64,000 nt of DNA. It comes from Ralstonia soli (GTDB lineage: Bacteria; Pseudomonadota; Gammaproteobacteria; Burkholderiales; Burkholderiaceae). Numbering within the stretch: the stretch's first letter is position 1; the number at the start of each line of letters is the position of its first letter. A model generated the notes under the pieces. That model saw nothing but the letters and a program-made list of their open reading frames with translations, was not told the DNA's origin and ran no database searches. Made by a program: the position numbers and the translations under genes. This document shows, piece after piece, positions 38,391 to 47,493 of the stretch. The stretch is from assembly GCF_023955655.1 (NCBI RefSeq), contig NZ_JAMXHT010000006.1:186001-250000 (forward strand), written 5' to 3'.

Positions 38391-39533
38391 CTAGTAGGCC
38401 GAGTGCTCGTTGGCCCGGATGTGTTCGACCGTCACCTTGCCGCGCATCACGCGATAGCACCAGCTCGTATAGAGAACGATGATGGGCGTGAAGATGATCG
38501 CGGCCCAGAACATCAGGCCAAGCGTGAAATGGCTCGAGACGCTGTCCCACACCGTCAGGCTGGCGGCCGGCATGCTGGACGACGGCAGCACAAATGGGAA
38601 CATCGACGCTGCTGCGGTCGTGATGATGCCCGCCAGCCCCAGCGATGACAGCACGAACGCGAGCAGCGTCCGTCCTGCCCGCGACAGCACCACCGCCAAT
38701 AGCGGCCCAAGCACGCCCAGCACCGGCAGCGCCCACAGCAACGGCTGCGTCTGATAGTTGCGCCACCACGCATCCGCAGCGCGCGCGACCGTCTTGGCCA
38801 TCGGGTTGGACAGGCCGGCCGGGTCGATGGCCGAGGTGATGACGTAGCCTTCGATGCTGCCCGCGTGCAGCCAGGCACCGGCCGCGATGAACGCCAGCAC
38901 GGCAACGATCGCTGCGCCGGTCGCGGCGCGCTTGGCGCGCTGCTGGATCACGCCTTCGGTGCGGTGGGCGAGGTAGATGCCGCCGTGCATGGTGATCATC
39001 GCGCTCGACACCACGCCCGTCAGGATCGCAAACGGGTTCAGCAACTGCCAGAACGTGCCGGTGTACGTCACCACCATGAAGTTGTCGAAGTGGAACGGCA
39101 CGCCCTGCAGCAGGTTGCCGAACGCCACGCCAAAGATGAGCGGTGGCACCGCGCCCCCGATGAAGAGACCCACGTCCCACGCTTTACGCCACGTGGTGTT
39201 GTGGATCTTGCTGCGGTAATCAAACCCGACGGGCCGGAAGAACAGCGCCCACAGCACCGCCAGCATCGCCCAGTAGAACCCGCTGAACGCGGTGGCATAC
39301 ACCAGCGGCCACGCCGCAAAGATCGCCCCGCCGCCGGTGATGAACCAGACCTGGTTGCCATCCCAGTGCGGGCCGATGGTGTTGATCACGACACGGCGCT
39401 CATCGTCGGTCTTGCCGACAAAGGGCAGCAGCGTGCCGACGCCCATGTCGTGGCCGTCCATGATGGCAAAGCCGATCAGCAGCACGCCAATCAGCACCCA
39501 CCAGATCACCTTGAGGGTTGGGTAGTCGAACAT
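38391..39533 (-). CDS. cydB: Cytochrome bd ubiquinol oxidase subunit II
   Basis: The 380-residue polytopic protein begins MFDYPTLKVIWWVLIGVLL, has the GFAIMDGHDMGVG segment with its conserved acidic residues, WDGNQVWFITGGGAIFAAWP, and about eight membrane helices. It pairs with CydA to form the high-affinity, non-proton-pumping terminal oxidase used at low oxygen. It starts 10 bases after cydA. Confidence 0.96.
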   Translation of the reverse strand: MFDYPTLKVIWWVLIGVLLIGFAIMDGHDMGVGTLLPFVGKTDDERRVVINTIGPHWDGNQVWFITGGGAIFAAWPLVYATAFSGFYWAMLAVLWALFFRPVGFDYRSKIHNTTWRKAWDVGLFIGGAVPPLIFGVAFGNLLQGVPFHFDNFMVVTYTGTFWQLLNPFAILTGVVSSAMITMHGGIYLAHRTEGVIQQRAKRAATGAAIVAVLAFIAAGAWLHAGSIEGYVITSAIDPAGLSNPMAKTVARAADAWWRNYQTQPLLWALPVLGVLGPLLAVVLSRAGRTLLAFVLSSLGLAGIITTAAASMFPFVLPSSSMPAASLTVWDSVSSHFTLGLMFWAAIIFTPIIVLYTSWCYRVMRGKVTVEHIRANEHSAY

Positions 39534-39543
39534 GGTGTTCTCC

Positions 39544-41100
39544 TCAAGCGTGTTTGGCTTCGAACTGGTAGCGACCGGTGCCCAGGCTGCCCGGGCCCTG
39601 ACGCGCGAACTTGATCATCAGGTACATCTCGACGATCAGCAGCAGCGTGTAGAAACCGACGAAGCCGGCCAGCGAGCCATACAGGCTGGCTTCGCTCAGG
39701 GTCGACACACTCAGGTGCGTGGGCAACACGCCGTAGATCGTCCACGGCTGGCGGCCGTATTCCGCCACCACCCAGCCGAGTTCTGCGGCAATCCACGGTG
39801 CAGGCAGCATCCACAACGCCCAGCGCAGCAGCCATGCCGGCGCCTTGCGCTGCGGGCGCAGCGTGCTCCAGAACGACAGCGCAAACAGCGCCAGCATCAG
39901 GAAGCCCAGGCCCACCATGACGCGGAAGCCCCAGAACATCGGCCACACGCGCGGTACCGTGTCATCCACGGCCTTGTCGATCATCTCGGGCGTGGCCTGG
40001 CGAACGTCGGCCACGTACTTCTTGAGCAGCAGCCCGAAACCCAGGTCGCTCTGATGGACCTGCAGTGTCTGGTGAGCGGCAGCATCGTCGGGATTCTTGC
40101 GCAGCGTCTCCAGCGCGGCCACGGCTTCGATGCCGCTCATGATGCGGCCACGGTTGCGCAGCTTGATCTCGTGGATGCCCGGAATCGGCTTGGACACCGA
40201 GCGCGTGCCGATCAGCCCCATCACCCACGGAATCTCCACCGCCCAATTGTTCTTCTGCTCGCGCTGATTGATGGAGGCAATCACGTTGAAGCTGGCCGGC
40301 GGGGGTTCGGTCTCCCACATGGCTTCGATGGCGGCCATCTTGGTTTGCTGCGCTTCGCCCACGGTGTAGCCGGATTCATCGCCCAGCACGATCACCGAGC
40401 ACACGCTGGCCAGGCCAAACGCCGCCGCCACGCGAAAGCTGCGCCGCGCGAATTCCACATCGCGCCCGCGCAGCAGGTACCAGCTCGAGATCGACAGCAC
40501 GAACATCGCGCCCGTCACGTAGCCCGCCGACACGGTATGCACGAACTTGGCCTGTGCCACCGGGTTGAACACCACCGCCCAGAAATCCGACATCTCCATG
40601 CGCATGGTCTGCCAGTTGAACTCGGCGCCCACGGGGTTCTGCATCCAGCCGTTGGCAATGAGGATCCACAGCGCAGACAGGTTGGTGCCCACCGCCATGA
40701 GTGTGGTCACCAGCAAGTGCTGCGTCCTGGAGAGCCGATCCCACCCGAAGAAGAACAGGCCGATGAAGGTGGATTCCAGGAAGAACGCCATCAACCCTTC
40801 AATGGCCAGCGGCGCCCCGAAGATGTCGCCCACGTAGTGCGAGTAGTACGCCCAGTTGGTACCGAACTGGAATTCGAGCGTGATGCCCGTCGTCACGCCC
40901 AGGGCAAAGTTGATGCCGAACAGCTTGCCCCAGAAGCGCGTCATGTCTTTCCAGATGACCTTGCCGGTCATGACATAGACGCTTTCCATGATGACCAGCA
41001 GCCACACCATGCCTAGCGTGAGCGGCACGAACAGGAAGTGGTACAACGCCGTGGCCGCAAATTGCAGCCGCGAAAGATCGACCAGGTGCTCGGATATCAC
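39544..41100 (-). CDS. cydA: Cytochrome bd ubiquinol oxidase subunit I
   Basis: The 518-residue protein carries the haems: an axial-ligand histidine sits in TALYHFLFVPLTLG and another in the VQAKFVHTVSAGY-like region, and the Q-loop is of the long type (NNWAVEIPWVMGLIGTRS). GRQPWTIYGVLPT is the conserved late motif. It oxidises ubiquinol and reduces O2 to water. The start codon is GTG at 41100, overlapping the cydP stop as GTGA. Confidence 0.96.
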   Translation of the reverse strand: MISEHLVDLSRLQFAATALYHFLFVPLTLGMVWLLVIMESVYVMTGKVIWKDMTRFWGKLFGINFALGVTTGITLEFQFGTNWAYYSHYVGDIFGAPLAIEGLMAFFLESTFIGLFFFGWDRLSRTQHLLVTTLMAVGTNLSALWILIANGWMQNPVGAEFNWQTMRMEMSDFWAVVFNPVAQAKFVHTVSAGYVTGAMFVLSISSWYLLRGRDVEFARRSFRVAAAFGLASVCSVIVLGDESGYTVGEAQQTKMAAIEAMWETEPPPASFNVIASINQREQKNNWAVEIPWVMGLIGTRSVSKPIPGIHEIKLRNRGRIMSGIEAVAALETLRKNPDDAAAHQTLQVHQSDLGFGLLLKKYVADVRQATPEMIDKAVDDTVPRVWPMFWGFRVMVGLGFLMLALFALSFWSTLRPQRKAPAWLLRWALWMLPAPWIAAELGWVVAEYGRQPWTIYGVLPTHLSVSTLSEASLYGSLAGFVGFYTLLLIVEMYLMIKFARQGPGSLGTGRYQFEAKHA

Positions 41101-41279
41101 AGATGCCCTCCCTGCGCTGTTACTGACGGTGGTATGCCCAGACGATCCGCAGCCCGCTCGGCATCGACCGGCACCCGCGCATCACGCACGAACACCCACC
41201 ACAGCGCGCCCAGCACCGCCACCTTGATGGTGACGACGATGAGCAGATGGCGGACGAGTCGGCGGTCGTTGGGGCTCAC
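41097..41279 (-). CDS. cydP: Cytochrome bd small accessory subunit CydP
   Basis: The 60-residue protein has a basic N-terminus (MSPNDRRLVRHLL) and one membrane helix (IVVTIKVAVLGALWWVFV), then a short polar tail. This is the CydP pattern found upstream of cydAB in betaproteobacteria. It starts with GTG. Being first in the operon and coupled to cydA supports the assignment. Confidence 0.85.
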   Translation of the reverse strand: MSPNDRRLVRHLLIVVTIKVAVLGALWWVFVRDARVPVDAERAADRLGIPPSVTAQGGHL

Positions 41280-41322
41280 GGATCGGCGCTTGAGAGTGCG
41301 GACAGAAAGTCACATATGCGCC

Positions 41323-41351
41323 AGTTTAGTTACCGCTGTGACGAGTGACAA
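41323..41351 (-). promoter_or_regulatory. Promoter of cydPABX-ybgE
   Basis: On the minus strand, TTGTCA (41351-41346), 17 bases and TAAACT (41328-41323) fit sigma70. No clear FNR-type TTGAT-N4-ATCAA site was found around it. Confidence 0.5.
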
Positions 41352-41382
41352 ACGTTTTTGCCGCATGTGCGACGATCGATCG

Positions 41383-41419
41383 CAATAAAAAACCCCGGTC
41401 AGCCGAAGCTGCCGGGGTT
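41383..41419 (-). terminator. Terminator of icd
   Basis: Read on the minus strand, AACCCCGG-CAGC, a TTCG tetraloop, GCTG-(A)-CCGGGGTT and TTTTATT form a stable UUCG hairpin with a T-run. Confidence 0.9.
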
Positions 41420-41453
41420 CGATGCGCCGCGGCCGAAGCCGCAAAGCACGTGC

Positions 41454-42704
41454 TTACATATTGTCGATCATGACTTGACCAAAGCCCGAGCACGACACTT
41501 GGGTCGCGCCTTCCAGCAGGCGGGCGAAGTCATACGTGACCTTCTTCGACAGGATCGACTTCTCGATCGACGAGATGATCAGGTCAGCCGCTTCCGTCCA
41601 CCCCATGTGGCGCAGCATCATTTCGGCCGAGAGGATTTCCGAACCCGGGTTCACGTAGTCCTTGCCAGCGTACTTCGGTGCCGTACCGTGGGTGGCTTCG
41701 AACATAGCAACGGAGTCGCTCAGGTTCGCGCCCGGGGCGATACCGATACCGCCGACTTGCGCAGCCAGGGCGTCGGAGATGTAGTCGCCGTTCAGGTTCA
41801 GCGTCGCCACCACCGAGTACTCGGCCGGACGCAGCAGGATCTGCTGCAGGAAGGCGTCGGCAATCGCGTCCTTGACGATGATTTCCTTGCCCGTCTTCGG
41901 GTTCTTGAACTTGCACCACGGGCCGCCGTCGATCAGCTCGGCGCCGAATTCCTTCTGTGCCAGCGCGTAGGCCCAGTCACGGAAACCACCTTCCGTGAAC
42001 TTCATGATGTTACCCTTGTGCACGATCGTGACCGACGGCTTGTCGTTGTCGATCGCGTACTGGATGGCCTTGCGCACCAGGCGCTCGGTGCCTTCCTTCG
42101 AGACCGGCTTGACGCCAATGCCCGACGTTTCCGGGAAGCGGATCTTCTTCACGCCGAACTCGTCTTGCAGAATCTTGATCAGCTTCTTGGCCTTCTCGCT
42201 CTGGGCTTCGAATTCGATGCCGGCGTAGATGTCTTCCGAGTTCTCACGGAAGATGACCATGTCGGTCTTCTCCGGCTCTTTCACCGGCGAAGGCACGCCC
42301 TTGAAGTAGCGCACCGGGCGCAGGCAGACGTACAGGTCCAGCTCCTGGCGCAGCGCCACGTTCAGCGAACGGATGCCGCCGCCCACCGGCGTCGTCAGCG
42401 GGCCCTTGATGGACACCACGTAGTCCTTCAGGACTTGCAGGGTTTCTTCCGGCAGCCACACGTCCGGGCCGTACACCTTGGTCGACTTCTCGCCGGCGTA
42501 GATTTCCATCCAGGAAATCTTGCGCTCGCCCTTGTAGGCCTTCTCAACCGCTGCGTCCACCACCTTGATCATCACCGGGGTGATGTCGAAGCCGGTGCCG
42601 TCACCTTCGATGTAAGGAATGATCGGGTTGTTGGGAACGTTCAGGGAGAAGTCTTGGTTGACGGTGATCTTCTCGCCGGCCGGGACCTTGATGTGTTGAT
42701 ACAT
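41454..42704 (-). CDS. icd: Isocitrate dehydrogenase, NADP-dependent
   Basis: The 416-residue protein matches E. coli Icd in length and motif order. The isocitrate site [11 protein letters not shown] holds the phosphorylatable S113. [14 protein letters not shown] and [17 protein letters not shown] (metal Asp) follow. It makes 2-oxoglutarate and NADPH in the TCA cycle. It stands alone with its own terminator. A 12-bp perfect palindrome, TCTTATATAAGA (42861-42872), lies about 160 bases upstream. Confidence 0.95.
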   Translation of the reverse strand: MYQHIKVPAGEKITVNQDFSLNVPNNPIIPYIEGDGTGFDITPVMIKVVDAAVEKAYKGERKISWMEIYAGEKSTKVYGPDVWLPEETLQVLKDYVVSIKGPLTTPVGGGIRSLNVALRQELDLYVCLRPVRYFKGVPSPVKEPEKTDMVIFRENSEDIYAGIEFEAQSEKAKKLIKILQDEFGVKKIRFPETSGIGVKPVSKEGTERLVRKAIQYAIDNDKPSVTIVHKGNIMKFTEGGFRDWAYALAQKEFGAELIDGGPWCKFKNPKTGKEIIVKDAIADAFLQQILLRPAEYSVVATLNLNGDYISDALAAQVGGIGIAPGANLSDSVAMFEATHGTAPKYAGKDYVNPGSEILSAEMMLRHMGWTEAADLIISSIEKSILSKKVTYDFARLLEGATQVSCSGFGQVMIDNM

Positions 42705-42903
42705 GGACGACTCCAGTGCAGACCGCAGGTGAGCGGGTAGACGGTGGGGGTTGACAGCACAGCGCGTCGCCCCGGGGTGGCCGGTGTGACACGCTGCAAT
42801 GAACTGGTGATTCTAGCGGGGTGCGATGACGCTCTCACGATGCACCGCACAAACTTCAACTCTTATATAAGACACAAGAGTGAATTTCGCATTATGCCGG
42901 AAA

Positions 42904-42941
42904 ATTTCACCATCCGCCATAGTCCTGCGCATGGTGAAAAC
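42904..42941 (-). terminator. Weak terminator-like fold after the dehydrogenase small subunit
   Basis: TTTCACCAT and ATGGTGAAA form a 9-bp stem with a long (about 17-base) loop, followed on the minus strand by TTTT. It lies just past the stop at 42948. Confidence 0.4.
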
Positions 42942-42947
42942 GGCGGA

Positions 42948-43397
42948 TCAGGTGTCCGACAAATCCGCGCCGGCACGGCGTTCGATCTGGGCGCGGGCGT
43001 CGGCCAGCGCAGGCGTGGCGCCGACTTGAGCGGTCCAGGCATCGACCAGGCGGCCGAGGGCGGCGCAAAGTTCCCCTTCGTTGTCCGTCTGGAGCAGCCC
43101 CGCGAGGCCAGCACCGTCCAGCCCTGGGTGGTGGCTCACCAGCCATGCGAGCGTCCGGACGTGGTCCACAAAGCGGATGTCGGATTGGTACAGCGCGCTG
43201 AAGCACAGTAGACCGATCCGGCGGTCCAGTGTCATGCCGGACACCGTCTGCGAGACCAGCATGAAGTCGTCCAGGCTCGACGTGCCCCTGTCGATTGGGC
43301 GACGTAGGCCGGTCGCCACGGCGGCCGCGAGCAACGCGCCGCCGCCCAGAAGAAAGTCGCGACGGCGAAAACGAGCGGGCTTGAGGAGGTGGGACAC
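42948..43397 (-). CDS. Orphan small subunit of a membrane FAD-linked sugar/sorbitol dehydrogenase
   Basis: The 149-residue protein has a twin-arginine signal (FRRRDFLLGGG). The body resembles the FAD-SLDH/gluconate dehydrogenase gamma subunit family (DDFMLVSQTVSGM, LYQSDIRFVDHVRTLAWLV). In known complexes this subunit helps export and attach a flavoprotein that works with a tri-haem cytochrome c. Neither partner is adjacent here. The start is GTG at 43397, as no ATG precedes the signal. Confidence 0.75.
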   Translation of the reverse strand: MSHLLKPARFRRRDFLLGGGALLAAAVATGLRRPIDRGTSSLDDFMLVSQTVSGMTLDRRIGLLCFSALYQSDIRFVDHVRTLAWLVSHHPGLDGAGLAGLLQTDNEGELCAALGRLVDAWTAQVGATPALADARAQIERRAGADLSDT

Positions 43398-43667
43398 GGC
43401 TTGCGGGGCTTGAGGCAGAGGTCAAACAAAATCCGCTCGCATTCTCGAGGGCCGCCGGCACACATCCAATCAGACCGGTCTTAAACACCGGTGGGGCGGG
43501 CACCAAATTTGCGCAGCGCACCATCCACCACATGCTGACGCACCCCGCGATGCCCCTCTCAAAAATTTCGGTGCAACGTGTCAACGCGGCTGTAACTGCC
43601 TGCGTTATTGCAGATGACTCATTTAGCGGGTCGTTGGTTAACTCACTGATCTATAAAAGGATTCACC
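43398..43667. other. Intergenic region before the Asr-like gene
   Basis: No gene is seen. ACCGGT occurs twice around 43475-43491 as a dyad (ACCGGT-cttaaac-ACCGGT). Direct upstream of the small gene are a moderately AT-rich stretch and an AAGGA ribosome site, but no clear promoter. Confidence 0.35.
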
Positions 43668-43880
43668 ATGAAGAAGCTGATCGCTGCCCTGATCGCCGGC
43701 CTGTTCGCCACCGGTGTGTTCGCTCAAGCCTCCGCTCCGGCTGCTGACGCAGCTGCTGCTCCGGCTGCCGCCGAAAAGGCTGCTCCGAAGGCCAAGAAGG
43801 CCAAGAAGCACCACAAGAAGAAGGCTGCCAAGAAGGCTGCTGACGCTTCGGCTCCGGCTGCTGACGCCGCCAAGCAATAA
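43668..43880 (+). CDS. Small exported Ala/Lys-rich basic protein (Asr-like)
   Basis: The 70-residue protein has a clean signal peptide (MKKLIAALIAGLFATGVFAQ). The mature part contains little besides Ala, Lys, Pro, Ser, Asp and His: an acidic-neutral block, then KAKKAKKHHKKKAAKKA, then a second ASAPAADAA block like the first. The layout resembles the acid-shock protein Asr of enterics, which buffers or chaperones in the periplasm. That similarity is compositional only. AAGGA precedes the ATG and a very strong terminator follows, so expression is probably high. Confidence 0.75.
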   Translation: MKKLIAALIAGLFATGVFAQASAPAADAAAAPAAAEKAAPKAKKAKKHHKKKAAKKAADASAPAADAAKQ

Positions 43881-43920
43881 GCTTGTGTTTCTGTCGGGCC
43901 CTCGCGGCTCGGCCGATACA

Positions 43921-43955
43921 AAAAAAGCAGATGCTTATGCATCTGCTTTTTTTTT
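43921..43955 (+). terminator. Terminator of the Asr-like gene
   Basis: A 14-bp stem (43921-43934 with 43939-43952) and a TTAT loop are followed by further Ts; one of the strongest in the window. Confidence 0.93.
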
Positions 43956-44068
43956 CGCCCGCGCGCGGCGGATACCGGAATCCCGAGCCTGCACGCGGGC
44001 TGTCAAAATAGCGCCATCAACCTTGGGTACCTTGCGCGTTCCTCACAACAAGAAACAGGGAAGGCGCA

Positions 44069-45583
44069 ATGGAAGTCCGATCGATCTTCGCTCCGGTGCG
44101 ACGCAAACGCACCGTTCTCACGATGCTCTCTCTTGCCGCGTTGGCCGCTGCCGCCGTGATTGCAGGCTGCGGCGGCTCGTCGTCCGACTCGACAACCACG
44201 TCGACGGCCACGCCGTCGGATGCAGCTACGGCTGACGCCAACATCCAGGCCGCATGGGTGGAGATCGGTGACAGCAACCAGACCGTCGTGCGCGCCGTCA
44301 CCAGCTATACGAACAGCGCCTCCCCCGTCGATAGCTCGGTCTGCCCGCTGCTGACGGTGGACGGCACCGCCACGCGCATGAACCTGCGCGTGGCCGCCGG
44401 CACGCCTGCGCAACGCACCACGGCCAGCGCCGCCAGCGATTCGAAAGCGTCGGCCTTCCCCGTCAACGCCTGCGAGGCCACCGTGGCATCGACGGCCAAG
44501 GCCGCGTCGATCGGTTCGCGCGTGTTGCCGCTGCCCAAGGCCAACCCGCAGCGCGTGGTGATCCTGGCGGACACCGGCTGCCGCATGAAGAAGTCGAGCA
44601 ACACGTTCCAGTCGTGCAACGACCCGCTGTCGTGGCCGTTCGCCAATGCCGCCACCACGGCCGCTGCAATGAACCCCGACCTCGTCCTGCACGTGGGCGA
44701 CTACCACTACCGCGAAAACGCCTGCCCGCCCGACGTGGCCGGCTGCCAGGGCAGCCCGTGGGGCTACGGCTGGGATACGTGGCAGGCTGACCTGTTCCAG
44801 CCGGCCGCCCCGCTGATGGCCGCCGCCCCGTGGGTGCTGGTGCGCGGCAACCACGAGGAATGCGCGCGCGCCGGTCAGGGCTGGTACCGCTTCCTGGATC
44901 CGCGCCCCTACTCCGCCGCCCGCTCGTGCGACGACCCGGCCAACGACACCGGCGCCAACGCGTCGGACCCGTATGCGGTGGCTATCGGCAGCGACACACA
45001 GGTCATCGTGTTCGATTCGGCCAAGGCCGGCACGACGGCATTGGCGACCACCGACCCGTGGTTCCAGACCTACCAGAAGCAGTTCAGCGCGGCGGGCACG
45101 CTAGCCGCCAAGCCGGGTGTGATGTCGATCTTCACCAACCACCACCCGATCCTGGGCTTCGTCCCCATCGCCGGCAGCACGCCGCTGGGCGGCAATGCCG
45201 CGCTGCTGTCGGTCATGAACAGCCTGAACGCCACGGCCTACTACCCGCCGGGCGTGCAAGTCGCGCTGCATGGCCACGTGCATGACTTCCAGGCCATCAA
45301 CTTCACCAGCAACCACCCGGCGACCATCGTGGCGGGCAATGCAGGCGATTCGCTCGACGTGGCCCTGCCCGATCCGTTCCCGGCCATCAGCCCCGCTTCG
45401 GGCGTGACGGTCGGCAGCATCTCGCACAACAATTCATTCGGCTTCATGGTGATGGACCGCCAGCCGGCGCCCGCCAAGGGCTGGCTGTTCAAGGCGTACA
45501 CCGTCAACGGCAAGCTGCTGACGACCTGCACGCAGAACGGCTCGAGCCTGGTGTGCGACAAGACCGGCTTCGTTGCGCCTTGA
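44069..45583 (+). CDS. Lipoprotein calcineurin-like metallophosphatase
   Basis: The 504-residue protein has a lipoprotein signal with lipobox VIAGC followed by GGSSSDSTTTST, a flexible linker. The metallophosphoesterase domain shows ILADTGCRM, LVLHVGDYHYREN, LVRGNHEECARAGQGWYRF, TNHHPILGF and ALHGHVHDF, supplying the di-metal ligands. Several cysteine pairs suit the periplasm. It should cleave phosphomonoesters or diesters outside the cytoplasm; substrate unknown. It begins a four-gene run of exported proteins. Confidence 0.85.
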   Translation: MEVRSIFAPVRRKRTVLTMLSLAALAAAAVIAGCGGSSSDSTTTSTATPSDAATADANIQAAWVEIGDSNQTVVRAVTSYTNSASPVDSSVCPLLTVDGTATRMNLRVAAGTPAQRTTASAASDSKASAFPVNACEATVASTAKAASIGSRVLPLPKANPQRVVILADTGCRMKKSSNTFQSCNDPLSWPFANAATTAAAMNPDLVLHVGDYHYRENACPPDVAGCQGSPWGYGWDTWQADLFQPAAPLMAAAPWVLVRGNHEECARAGQGWYRFLDPRPYSAARSCDDPANDTGANASDPYAVAIGSDTQVIVFDSAKAGTTALATTDPWFQTYQKQFSAAGTLAAKPGVMSIFTNHHPILGFVPIAGSTPLGGNAALLSVMNSLNATAYYPPGVQVALHGHVHDFQAINFTSNHPATIVAGNAGDSLDVALPDPFPAISPASGVTVGSISHNNSFGFMVMDRQPAPAKGWLFKAYTVNGKLLTTCTQNGSSLVCDKTGFVAP

Positions 45584-46911
45584 AGCGCGTGAGCCTCACG
45601 CTGCTGGTTGCTGCGGCACTCTTCTCGGGTGCGGCGGCGGCCGAATCGATCGGCATGACGCCCAAACTGGACGCCGTGCCGCCGCCTGCCGAATCGACGT
45701 CGTTCAAGCCGGAGCCGAACCTCATCGCGCTCGGCAAGCGGGTCTTCTTCGATGCGCGGCTGTCGGAGCCGCAAGGCACGTCGTGCGCGGCGTGCCATGA
45801 CCCGGCCCGCGCCTTCGCACCCACGCTCAAGGGCGAGGCCCTGCGCATCGGCGTACCGGCCGGCAGCCGGCCCGGGCACGTGGCAGCGCGCAATGCGCCG
45901 TCGCTGCTGTATCTGCGCTACGTACCGCATCGCTATTTCTTTCAGGACGACGACGCGAGCTTCCCGTCGCCGTTCGGCGGCTTCTTTGCCGATGGCCGCG
46001 CCAACACCCTCGCCGAGCAAATCCATGGCCCACTGCTCAGCCCCGATGAAATGGGCAACCGCTCGCCGCAAGCGCTGCAACGCAAGATCGCCGGCACGGA
46101 TCTCGGCCAAGCGCTGACGAAGCAGTTCGGCGCCGGTGCGGTACGTGAACCCGAACGCCTCATCGACGCGCTGGGCAAGGCGCTGGAGGCCTATTTCCAG
46201 AGCGACGAGATGGCACCGTTCACTTCGCGCTTCGATGACTTTTTGCGCAAGCGCACGCCGCTCTCCGCCGCCGAGATGCGCGGCCTGGCGTTGTTCCGCA
46301 ACCCCGACAAGGGCAACTGCGCGTCGTGTCATCTGATGGTGGAATCGTCGTCGCGGCCGGAGCGCTCGCTGTTCACCGATTTCGGCTATGACGCCATCGC
46401 CGTGCCGCGCAATCCGCTGCTGCCCGCCAACAAGGACGCCAAGCACTTCGACGTCGGCCTGTGCCAGACCGCCCGCAAACTCAAATGGCCGGAGCCCGAC
46501 CAGTGGTGCGGCTACTTCCGCACCGCGGGTCTGCGCAACGTGGCGGTGCGCCAGACGTTCATGCACAACGGCGTGTTCCGCACGCTGCGCGACACGGTGG
46601 CTTTCTATGCCACGCGCTCGACCGATCTGGCGCAGTGGTATCCGAATGGCAAGCGCTTTGACGACGTGCCCGCCAAGTATCAGGGCAACATCAACGTGAA
46701 CGCCGTGCCGATGAACCGCCGCCCCGGCACCACGCCCGCGCTCACGGAAGGCGAGATCGACGACATCGTCGCTTTCCTGCGCACGCTCACCGATGCGCGC
46801 TATGTGGCGTTGATGCCCGATCCGGCCGCCGACAAGGCACGGTCGGCGCATGCATCCAAGGCCGGCATCAAGACGGTCGCCATCGAACGCCAGAGCACAA
46901 ACACGCGGTAA
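45580..46911 (+). CDS. Di-haem cytochrome c peroxidase/MauG-type protein
   Basis: The protein has about 443 residues, with a signal peptide (MKRVSLTLLVAAALFSGAAA) and two haem-c sites, CAACH (C69, C72, H73) and CASCH. It also has the family segments KRVFFDARLS and TPALTEGEIDDIVAFL. It belongs to the bacterial CCP/MauG superfamily and should act in the periplasm on peroxide or on a protein substrate. The chosen start is TTG at 45580, overlapping the upstream stop (TTGA); GTG at 45589 is possible. Confidence 0.82.
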   Translation: MKRVSLTLLVAAALFSGAAAAESIGMTPKLDAVPPPAESTSFKPEPNLIALGKRVFFDARLSEPQGTSCAACHDPARAFAPTLKGEALRIGVPAGSRPGHVAARNAPSLLYLRYVPHRYFFQDDDASFPSPFGGFFADGRANTLAEQIHGPLLSPDEMGNRSPQALQRKIAGTDLGQALTKQFGAGAVREPERLIDALGKALEAYFQSDEMAPFTSRFDDFLRKRTPLSAAEMRGLALFRNPDKGNCASCHLMVESSSRPERSLFTDFGYDAIAVPRNPLLPANKDAKHFDVGLCQTARKLKWPEPDQWCGYFRTAGLRNVAVRQTFMHNGVFRTLRDTVAFYATRSTDLAQWYPNGKRFDDVPAKYQGNINVNAVPMNRRPGTTPALTEGEIDDIVAFLRTLTDARYVALMPDPAADKARSAHASKAGIKTVAIERQSTNTR

Positions 46912-46999
46912 CAACTTCGTCCCGGCCTTCGGCGCAATCTCATTGACGGTGGTTGGCCGAGTGCCGATCATGGTGCGTTACATTTTTTACCCACACGCC

Positions 47000-47461
47000 A
47001 TGACCACCCTTTCCCGCCTGCTTGCCGGCCTGTGCCTGTCCATCGCCGCCTTCACCACCACTGGCGCCTTCGCGCAAACCCCGACCGGCCCGAACGTCGG
47101 CCTGCCCGTGGCCAACCTGACGATCGGCATGTACAAGATCAAAGCCGAAGTGGCCGCCACCCCGCAAACGCGCGAGACGGGCCTGATGTTCCGCAAATCG
47201 ATGCCCGAAACGGCGGGCATGCTGTTCGTGTTCGATGAATCCGCCGGCCATTGCTTCTGGATGAAGAACACCGACCTGCCGCTGTCCATCGCCTTCATCA
47301 CCGACGACGGCACCATCTCCGACATTGCCGAGATGAAGCCGCAGACGGAAGACAACCACTGCCCGACCCGCGCGGGCAGCTATGCACTGGAGATGAACAA
47401 GGGCTGGTTCGCCCGCAAGGGGATCAAGCCCGGCATGAAGGTCGGCGGGCTGCCCCGCTAA
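47000..47461 (+). CDS. DUF192 exported protein
   Basis: The 153-residue protein has a signal peptide (MTTLSRLLAGLCLSIAAF, ending near GAFA) and the complete DUF192 domain: ETGLMFRKSMPETAGMLFVF, CFWMKNTDLPLSIAF and NKGWFARKGIKPG. Its biochemical role is unknown. ATG at 47000 gives a normal signal peptide; ATG at 46970 would add ten residues. Confidence 0.85.
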   Translation: MTTLSRLLAGLCLSIAAFTTTGAFAQTPTGPNVGLPVANLTIGMYKIKAEVAATPQTRETGLMFRKSMPETAGMLFVFDESAGHCFWMKNTDLPLSIAFITDDGTISDIAEMKPQTEDNHCPTRAGSYALEMNKGWFARKGIKPGMKVGGLPR

Positions 47462-47493
47462 GCCCAACACAACACGAGAGAGGAGACCGCCGC

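Noticed and set aside
42861-42872. TCTTATATAAGA as the icd -10 box
   Set aside because: No -35 at a usable distance on the minus strand. It is kept only as a palindrome noted under icd.
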